64,000 nt of DNA from Paenibacillus soyae (GTDB lineage Bacteria; Bacillota; Bacilli; Paenibacillales; Paenibacillaceae), in NCBI RefSeq assembly GCF_024623455.1, contig NZ_JANIPJ010000010.1:49195-113194 (forward strand). Reading direction: 5' to 3'. A model generated the notes under the pieces. It saw only the letters and a program-made list of their open reading frames with translations. It ran no database searches and was not told the origin of the DNA. Shown here one piece after another: positions 58,414 through 64,000 of the stretch (its first letter is position 1; each line of letters begins with the position of its first letter). The position numbers and the translations under genes were made by a program.

Positions 58414-60292
58414 GTACGCCCAGCATGGGCGTCATCTCTAGGGTGAAAGTCCCGAACGGGGGCTGGCGAACGCCTACCGTTAGCCGAGAGCAAGGGTGTC
58501 CATCGCGAGATGGAATTTGAAGGAAGCTGGAGGCAAATGCACGAGCCAAGGTAGACGAACTCGATTGGAGGCAAGGCTAGCTGGATGAGTCACCATAACA
58601 TGACGAAATCCGAAGTCGCCAAGAGCTAGTTTTGTAAACTCGAGTGGTTGCGGGCAGAAAGATGACGTTCTTATCTGGGGAGGCCTGTGGGGTACGCAAA
58701 ATCATTTCGTAACCGCGTCTGAGAAGCCGCGCTGAATCCACAGGAGTCAGCAGAGGCCATAGTACGGGAGTACGGGACGCCGGAAACCGGAAGGGCTGAA
58801 CCGAAAGGAGAGAGGAAACCGATGCGTTCGCATGAAGAGCAAAGACAGCAGAATATCTCGCAAGAGAGCTCGAGGCAAAGAGAAGCGGTGAAGCCGTCAG
58901 GGTATGCCGAAGCGCCGAGTTCTTCGTCGGCACAAGTCGCCCCTTCCTCTCGCGAAGCGAATAACGATTTGTTGGAGAGAATGCTCAGAGGAGACAACCT
59001 TAGGCTCGCTTACAAGCGAGTGGTACAGAACGGAGGAGCTCCCGGCGTGGACAGTGTAACGGTAGCGCATCTACAAGCTTACCTGAAAACACACTGGGAG
59101 ACGGTGAAGACCGAACTCCTCGCGGGAACCTACAGACCCAAGCCCGTCAGACGGGTGGAAATCCCCAAACCCGGAGGCGGCGTGAGGCTGCTCGGCATCC
59201 CGACCGTGATGGACCGCTTCCTTCAACAAGCCCTTCTACAAGTGATGAACCCGATCTTCGACGCGGACTTCTCGAGGCATAGCTACGGCTTTCGACCCGG
59301 GAAGCGCGCGCATGACGCGGTAAAACAAGCTCAGCACTACATCCAAGAAGGCTTTCGCTGGGTCATAGACCTGGACTTAGCGAAGTTCTTTGATCGAGTA
59401 AACCACGACATGCTCATGGCAAGGGTAGCAAGGAAAGTGACGGACAAAGGCGTGCTGAAGCTCATCCGTGCCTATCTTAACGCAGGGGTCATGGCGAATG
59501 GCGCGTTCGAGAAAACGGGAGAGGGCACGCCGCAGGGCGGGCCACTGAGCCCACTCTTAGCGAACATTCTGCTGGACGACTTGGACAAAGAACTAGCCGA
59601 GCGAGGACTGCGATTTGTCCGTTACGCGGACGACTGCAATATCTTTGTTGCCAGTAAACGTGCGGGTGAACGCGTGATGGATTCGGTAACACGCTTCGTA
59701 GAAGGAAAGCTGAAACTGAAAGTGAATCGAGAGAAAAGCGCGGTAGATCGCCCTTGGAACCGTAAGTTCCTCGGATTCAGTTTCCTGAGGGACAAGAGAG
59801 CGACGATTCGATTAGCTCCTCAAACGATCTCGCGATTCAAAGAGAAGGTGCGAGAGCTGACGAACCGAACGCGATCGATGTCTATGGAAAACCGGATTAT
59901 GCAATTAAACCGCTATCTCATCGGCTGGATTGGCTATTTCCGACTAGCCTCGGCAAAAGGTCATTGCGAGAAATTCGACAAGTGGATTCGTCGCAGATTA
60001 CGCATGTGCTTATGGAAGCAATGGAAACGGGTACGCACCCGCGTTCGCGAGCTCCGAGCACTTGGTGTCCCAGAATGGGCATGTTTTGTCATGGCGAACT
60101 CCAGACGCGGAGCGTGGGAAATGTCTCGAAACACAAATAACGCCCTTCCGACTTCCTATTGGGAAGCGAAAGGGCTGAAAAGTTTGCTTACTCGTTATTT
60201 GGAACTTTGTTAACCTTTTGGAACCGCCGTATGCGGACCCGCATGTACGGTGGTGTGAGAGGTCAGGGGCTAGCCGCCCCTATCTACTCGAT
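58414..60292 (+). mobile_element. Group II intron, terminator-inserted (IIC-like)
   Basis: The ribozyme 5' part (58414-58821) starts GTACGCCCAGCATGGGCG and holds the conserved CTAGGGTGAAAGTCCCGAAC and GCAAGGGTGTCC-like segments. An intron-encoded reverse transcriptase follows. After it, domain V/VI (about 60221-60292) has CCGTATGCGG...GCATGTACGG, then the GTGAGAGGTCAGGGGC stem and a CTACTCGAT 3' end. It sits immediately behind a rho-independent terminator and its protein lacks an endonuclease domain, both typical of group IIC introns. The 5' and 3' ends are estimates to within a few bases. The intron looks intact. Confidence 0.88.
58822..60213 (+). CDS. ltrA: Group II intron reverse transcriptase/maturase
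   Basis: This 463-residue intron-encoded protein has reverse transcriptase blocks in order (PGVDSVTVAHL, YRPKPVRRVEIPKPGGG, SYGFRPGKRAHDAV, WVIDLDLAKFFDRVNHD, GTPQGGPLSPLLANI, FVRYADDCNIF) with the YADD catalytic site intact. The maturase domain X follows (LNRYLIGWIGYFRLA). No HNH endonuclease follows, so retrohoming would rely on other priming, as in class C introns. The first 45 residues are a polar extension. GGAGAGAGG lies before the ATG. It should splice and mobilise its host intron. Confidence 0.95.
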   Translation: MRSHEEQRQQNISQESSRQREAVKPSGYAEAPSSSSAQVAPSSREANNDLLERMLRGDNLRLAYKRVVQNGGAPGVDSVTVAHLQAYLKTHWETVKTELLAGTYRPKPVRRVEIPKPGGGVRLLGIPTVMDRFLQQALLQVMNPIFDADFSRHSYGFRPGKRAHDAVKQAQHYIQEGFRWVIDLDLAKFFDRVNHDMLMARVARKVTDKGVLKLIRAYLNAGVMANGAFEKTGEGTPQGGPLSPLLANILLDDLDKELAERGLRFVRYADDCNIFVASKRAGERVMDSVTRFVEGKLKLKVNREKSAVDRPWNRKFLGFSFLRDKRATIRLAPQTISRFKEKVRELTNRTRSMSMENRIMQLNRYLIGWIGYFRLASAKGHCEKFDKWIRRRLRMCLWKQWKRVRTRVRELRALGVPEWACFVMANSRRGAWEMSRNTNNALPTSYWEAKGLKSLLTRYLELC

Positions 60293-60394
60293 TTAAAGAC
60301 GACTGTCGTTAACACGCATTTATTCATCATTGTATGGCTGGCCTTCATATGCCGCCAATTTCAACTCAGAATGATCTAAATGGCTTCCCAAAAA

Positions 60395-60796
60395 TCATGA
60401 AGTAAACTTTTCGTAGAAACTGTCGCTTTTATAGTTTTGCACGATCATAAGAAACAAATCGACATCGATTTCTTCTGACCAAACATCGAACCCAATATAA
60501 GGGGACTCCTTATACTTGATTTCAATATTATAATCTAAAATTGAAAACGAGCGCTCTTTTCCGTCTTTATCTAGGCATATTGAAAGTTTAGTGCTTATTG
60601 GCAACTGTTTTCCTTGGTAATATATATATGGACCATTATTTGTAGGATAGATGGCGAAGAAGGTTGATTGGTCTGAGTAGTATAGTCCTGTAAAGCCTGC
60701 CTTCTTTTTTGTTTTCGAAAAAGACTTTTCTCCGGTTATAAGTTCTAATTCACAATACTCCGATGAACCATAGTTCGATAATTCTACCCAACTCAT
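60395..60796 (-). CDS. Candidate immunity protein, unknown family
   Basis: This 133-residue cytoplasmic protein has no signal or membrane segment. It is acidic in its C-terminal half (FDVWSEEIDVDLFLMIVQNY). Its ATG overlaps the stop of the toxin-like gene (ATGA), with AAGGGGG about 11 nt upstream inside that gene, so translation is coupled. An earlier ATG at 60820 lacks a good site. Low GC, as in the gene before it. Position and size directly after a polymorphic-toxin-like gene are the usual setting of a cognate immunity protein. The family was not recognised; the function is inferred from context only. Confidence 0.7.
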   Translation of the reverse strand: MSWVELSNYGSSEYCELELITGEKSFSKTKKKAGFTGLYYSDQSTFFAIYPTNNGPYIYYQGKQLPISTKLSICLDKDGKERSFSILDYNIEIKYKESPYIGFDVWSEEIDVDLFLMIVQNYKSDSFYEKFTS

Positions 60797-62895
60797 GATT
60801 TTGTTTGCCCCCTTAACCATAATTCAAAACCTGCAAGAAGCGAATTTACATCCGGATTTGGACGAGATGCTGACCTAATAATATCAGCATCAGACTTTCC
60901 CTGTAGCTTAAGAAACTCATATGTAGGCCCTAGTGGGTCTCCATAACGATTCATATTTATTGAGTAAATATAGTTCCTCAAGGCTTCAGGCGTAACATCT
61001 TTATATTTCACACCAATTTCGCGTCTAGCTTGATGCAGTATCTTGGCAACTTCTGTTTCTGACTTGCCTTGTTTTAATAGATTATCTGCGTTCTGGGCTA
61101 AGCCTGCGACCTCAATTTCATACGCTTGTCTGAGTGGATGGTTTTTAATTCCACTTTCTGTATCTTTTAAAATTTGTTGAATTTCTTCCTCTGTGTACCT
61201 AGGTAGCCTATCCCCGGGGGTTCCCCCAACACCCGAACTTCCTCCTGAACTGTTATTCCCTCCAACAGATTCTCCGCCGTCTTTGTTTTCATTAGGATTC
61301 AACAAGTCCAAACGACGAGTGGGAATCATTTGAGAAAGAATAAAGCCGAAAGTACGAGCCTTATCTTCTTCGGAGAGCATCATGAACTCTTGTACTTCTT
61401 GATTGGCTGCTTCATACGTTGTTTTTGGATTCGTAAGCTTATTCCAAACGTCTACTGCCGTATCCCCAGCACCGTTAATGACTTGCTTGCCTGCATCTGC
61501 TGGATTGTCAAATGCATAGAAAGCAAAGTCAAGCGTGCTGTCCCATGAGGACCAGAGTCCAGAGAAAAATCCGGACATCGCTTCTTCAAGTACGGTCCCC
61601 CTCTGCTCCGATCCCCCTGACATGGAATCGACATCGCATACATTATAAACCGTTTTTATGAACTCTTCAGCGCTATTGGCTAATATTTTTCCCTGTTTAA
61701 TCAACTCGTTCGTTTCAGCGATCATCGTTTCTATTTCTTTTTTGTTCTTATCGATATTTTGATCTAATTCTTTCAGTTTATCGCCAACTTCTTTTTCATA
61801 CTGCTTCATTATATCTTTTAGCTTGATTACCGTTGCATCCGTTTGTTTTTTTGATTTGGACAGTTTTTCGATAGCTTCGTTTAGATCTGCAATCGTTTTA
61901 TCAATAAGCTCAACTTGCTTGTCCACACCGAAAGAATCGGCATTTTTGCGAGCTTCTTTTAATAAGGTCAACTCATCCTCAATTCCTACAAAATCCATTG
62001 GAGCAGAAGGATCTTGAGCAGCCCATTTAATCTGTTCCAAAATTTTTTCTGCTTGCGTTAAAGTGACATCAGCAGAAATGGTACCGCCATTTTCCCGAGA
62101 ATGAGCTGCAACCTCCTTTGCTGCCTGCTTCCCGCTCATATCACCTGTTTTCTCGGCTATCGCATAGTCTTTCTTGGCTTGAACGATCGTCTCGTTCGCG
62201 ACAATGATCTTGGCTTCTTCAAGTGTAACATTGCTGGTGATTGTCGCGCCGTTACGACGAGCCACGGCTGCAGCAGATTTAGCGGCTTGCATTTCGGCAG
62301 TATTCCCTATCTTTTCTGCGTTGGCGTAATCTTGCTTAGCCTTTATCACTTGTTCGTTAGCGACGATGACCTTCGCTTCGTTTAAGGTGACGTTTGAAGA
62401 AATCGTGCCGCCATTCTTGCGGGCCTCATCCGCCAATTTAGATGCCGCTGCCATGCCGGCTTTATCGCCCTTCGCCTGAGCAGCCTCGTAGTCTTGTTTT
62501 GCTTTTAGTATTTGTTCGTTAGCCGTGAGTGGCGGCGCAGCGGCAACATGCTCTGTTTTCGGCTTTGACGTTGTTGTACTGGTCGTGTTGGTTACGGGAT
62601 TCGTTTTTAAGGTATTTGCTTTTAAATCAATATTTGCTCCAACTTTAACTTCGCTAATTACTTTTTCTCTGTTTATGGTGTAAGTTGTGCCAATTGATGA
62701 ATGTGCAGAAGAAGAACTTTTCAAGGTAGTTTGTACCTTAGGAACATTTGCAGTTGTAGGTGGAGTGATTGTATTGGTATTTCTCACCGCTTGGGGTTGA
62801 ATAGGACTTTTTACACTCGTGCTGGCAAGAGATGTTTTGATGATCGAAGGGCTCGAAATGGGAATACTGGCTTTCGCAGCTTTAAAAACGGGCAT
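60793..62895 (-). CDS. Polymorphic-toxin-like protein with repeat region
   Basis: This 700-residue protein has: a Ser/Thr/Pro-rich N-terminus without signal peptide (1-120); three 54-residue repeats starting at 126, 180 and 234 (NEQ-KAKQDY ... GGTISSNVTL); a coiled coil (about 290-400); a helical pre-toxin-like region (about 430-520); a Gly/Ser linker (about 542-561); and a C-terminal domain (562-700). That last domain has conserved-looking charged and polar clusters (HPLRQAYE, QARREIGVKYKDVTPE, YGDPLGPT, SASRPNPDV). This head-linker-variable tail build with a coupled small gene is typical of polymorphic toxins. Start: GGAGG is 6 nt before the ATG at 62895. No LXG or WXG motif is visible, so the export route is unknown. 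AT-rich compared with neighbours. Confidence 0.75.
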   Translation of the reverse strand: MPVFKAAKASIPISSPSIIKTSLASTSVKSPIQPQAVRNTNTITPPTTANVPKVQTTLKSSSSAHSSIGTTYTINREKVISEVKVGANIDLKANTLKTNPVTNTTSTTTSKPKTEHVAAAPPLTANEQILKAKQDYEAAQAKGDKAGMAAASKLADEARKNGGTISSNVTLNEAKVIVANEQVIKAKQDYANAEKIGNTAEMQAAKSAAAVARRNGATITSNVTLEEAKIIVANETIVQAKKDYAIAEKTGDMSGKQAAKEVAAHSRENGGTISADVTLTQAEKILEQIKWAAQDPSAPMDFVGIEDELTLLKEARKNADSFGVDKQVELIDKTIADLNEAIEKLSKSKKQTDATVIKLKDIMKQYEKEVGDKLKELDQNIDKNKKEIETMIAETNELIKQGKILANSAEEFIKTVYNVCDVDSMSGGSEQRGTVLEEAMSGFFSGLWSSWDSTLDFAFYAFDNPADAGKQVINGAGDTAVDVWNKLTNPKTTYEAANQEVQEFMMLSEEDKARTFGFILSQMIPTRRLDLLNPNENKDGGESVGGNNSSGGSSGVGGTPGDRLPRYTEEEIQQILKDTESGIKNHPLRQAYEIEVAGLAQNADNLLKQGKSETEVAKILHQARREIGVKYKDVTPEALRNYIYSINMNRYGDPLGPTYEFLKLQGKSDADIIRSASRPNPDVNSLLAGFELWLRGQTKS

Positions 62896-63143
62896 AGTCA
62901 TCCTCCAAAATAAGAATAAATTGTTTCTTTATAAGGAATTTTCCGTTCTTTAAAAAGAACTTTTTTTATAAAAACTATATAAAAATACTAGAAAAAAGCT
63001 AATCTTGTCATTGGTATATTAAACTTTACTAAAATTTCCTACAACTATAGTTTTTAATAGTTCTCGAACCCTTTTTGCTAGAGGATGTGACGAATAGAAA
63101 TTAAGAGATAATGAGCCATTGGAAACATTTGCACATTTTTTTC
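62896..63143. other. AT-rich intergenic region upstream of the toxin-like gene
   Basis: This is very AT-rich with many homopolymer runs. GTTCTTTAAAAAGAAC (62945-62960) is a near-perfect palindrome followed by seven T on the plus strand. It may be an operator for the minus-strand gene or a weak terminator. No gene seen. Confidence 0.5.
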
Positions 63144-63172
63144 TTTACAGCTAAGACGGGGACTGCTACAAT
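63144..63172 (+). promoter_or_regulatory. bioA promoter
   Basis: TTTACA (63144-63149) and TACAAT (63167-63172) have a 17-bp spacer. The BirA-type operator begins 11 bp after the -10 box, covering the transcription start. Confidence 0.75.
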
Positions 63173-63183
63173 GACTACGATTT

Positions 63184-63219
63184 ATTGTTAACCCAAAATA
63201 AAATAAAATGGTTAACAAT
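63184..63219. promoter_or_regulatory. BirA (biotin repressor) operator
   Basis: ATTGTTAACC and GGTTAACAAT are perfect 10-bp inverted arms with a 16-bp AT-rich spacer. This matches the known BirA operator pattern TTGTTAAC-N14-16-GTTAACAA. It lies between the promoter and the bioA start, so biotin should repress the gene. Confidence 0.95.
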
Positions 63220-63247
63220 ACAAACGAATTGGAGGAAGTTCCTTCAT

Positions 63248-64000
63248 GACAACGTCATACGAACAGCTCGCCGCCATGAATAAGGCGCATTTATGGCATC
63301 CTTTCACCCAGATGAAAGATTATAACGCTTCCGATCCGCTCATTATCGAACGGGGCGAGGGAATCATGCTCTACGATATGCAGGGGCGCGCTTACTATGA
63401 CGGCTTCTCCTCGGTTTGGCTGAACGTGCACGGACACAATGTGCCGGAGCTGAATCAAGCGATTGCCGAGCAATTGGGGCGGGTCGCGCATTCCACCTTG
63501 CTGGGAATGGCCAATGTGCCTGCCGTCCAGCTGGCGGAGAAGCTCGTACGGATCGCGCCTGAGGGACTGACGAAGGTGTTCTTCTCGGATGCGGGGGCGA
63601 CGGGGGTCGAGATTGCGATCAAAATGGCTTTCCAATATTGGCGCAACCGCGGCATACCTGGCAAGTCGTCCTTCATCACCATGAACCAGGCATACCATGG
63701 AGATACGATCGGGGCCGTCAGCATCGGCGCCATTCCGCTGTACCACGACATATTCCGTCCGATGCTGTTCCCCGCCCATGTCCTTCCTTATCCGAACGCT
63801 TACCGCCACGAAGGCGGATCGGCCGGAGCGATGGAGGAGACTCTTGCCTCGCTGCGCGCCTTGCTCGAGTCGCGGGCGGATGAAGTGGCGGCGCTTATCG
63901 TGGAGCCGATCGTGCAAGGGGCCAGCGGTATTATCGTCATGCCGCCGGGGTGCCTGCGCGAAATGGCCGGGTTGTGCCGCGAGTACGGCGTTCTGCTCAT
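63248..64000 (+). CDS. bioA: Adenosylmethionine-8-amino-7-oxononanoate aminotransferase (3' end outside window)
   Basis: This PLP enzyme of biotin synthesis makes 7,8-diaminopelargonate from KAPA, with S-adenosylmethionine as usual amino donor. 251 residues are in the window. Features are HLWHPFTQMKDY at the start, SSVWLNVHGHNVPELN, FFSDAGATGVEIAIKMAFQYW and the AYHGDTIGAVSIG segment, with a GASGIIVMPPGCL stretch near the edge. The catalytic Lys lies beyond the window. GGAGG is upstream of the ATG at 63248. The BirA operator just before it shows biotin control. It is probably the first gene of a bio operon. Confidence 0.95.

Noticed and set aside
58822-60213. Possibility that the reverse transcriptase is a retron, DGR or anti-phage defence RT
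   Set aside because: Group II ribozyme segments flank it on both sides, and it has domain X with the GWIGYFRLA maturase motif.

Overview
The window looks like chromosome from a Paenibacillus-type member of the Bacillota. The signs are strong AGGAGG ribosome binding sites, frequent GTG/TTG starts, cre-like and BirA-like operators, a T-box leader, an SLH-anchored surface glycosidase, YesM/YesN-type two-component control of sugar ABC transporters that lack their own ATPase, futalosine-route menaquinone genes and a collagen-like surface protein. Most genes are GC-rich. The block at about 60.3-63.1 kb is visibly AT-richer and looks acquired.

Layout. 0-1.4 kb: 5' part of a collagen-like (Gly-X-Y) protein on the minus strand, built from 45-bp and 36-bp tandem repeats. 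1.8-16 kb: an amino-sugar / cell-wall recycling locus. A GH4 glycosidase and a BadF-type kinase face an RpiR/MurR-type regulator. Then come murQ, a three-gene ABC importer, a GNAT protein, a PIG-L-like protein with an altered catalytic motif, a DUF1343 (NamZ-like) muramidase without a signal peptide, a second BadF-type kinase and anmK. Together these would import a muramyl sugar, hydrolyse it inside the cell, phosphorylate MurNAc or anhydro-MurNAc, and convert MurNAc-6-P to GlcNAc-6-P.

16-17.3 kb: three small membrane or secreted proteins of unknown role. 17.5-36.1 kb: an arabinose-polymer locus. It holds a 2129-residue SLH-anchored GH43-like surface protein, an AraC regulator, a YesM/YesN pair, an LplABC-like importer, a GH51 arabinofuranosidase and a GH2 enzyme. 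The promoters of the surface enzyme and of the importer share three elements at identical spacing, so they are probably one regulon.

36-56 kb: mostly stand-alone genes. These include beta-carbonic anhydrase, an SRPBCC/ArsR pair with two matching operators, mqnD/mqnB, an orphan PAS histidine kinase, a membrane-fused multicopper oxidase, a Glu-rich disordered protein, YceI, DUF1835, an FMN reductase, a LysR regulator, chorismate synthase, a Nudix hydrolase, a TIMP/netrin-like protein, and a NarL-type regulator with a GAF histidine kinase carrying a cysteine cluster. 56.2-57.8 kb: a T-box leader and a non-canonical seryl-tRNA synthetase.

58.4-60.3 kb: a group II intron inserted directly behind a transcription terminator. 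60.4-62.9 kb: a polymorphic-toxin-like protein with a translationally coupled candidate immunity gene. 63.1 kb to the end: BirA-controlled bioA, cut by the window edge. Two copies of a 166-167 bp palindrome-ended repeat sit 6-7 bp after stop codons inside the two sugar loci. Many starts were moved downstream from the longest reading frame because of ribosome binding site position.
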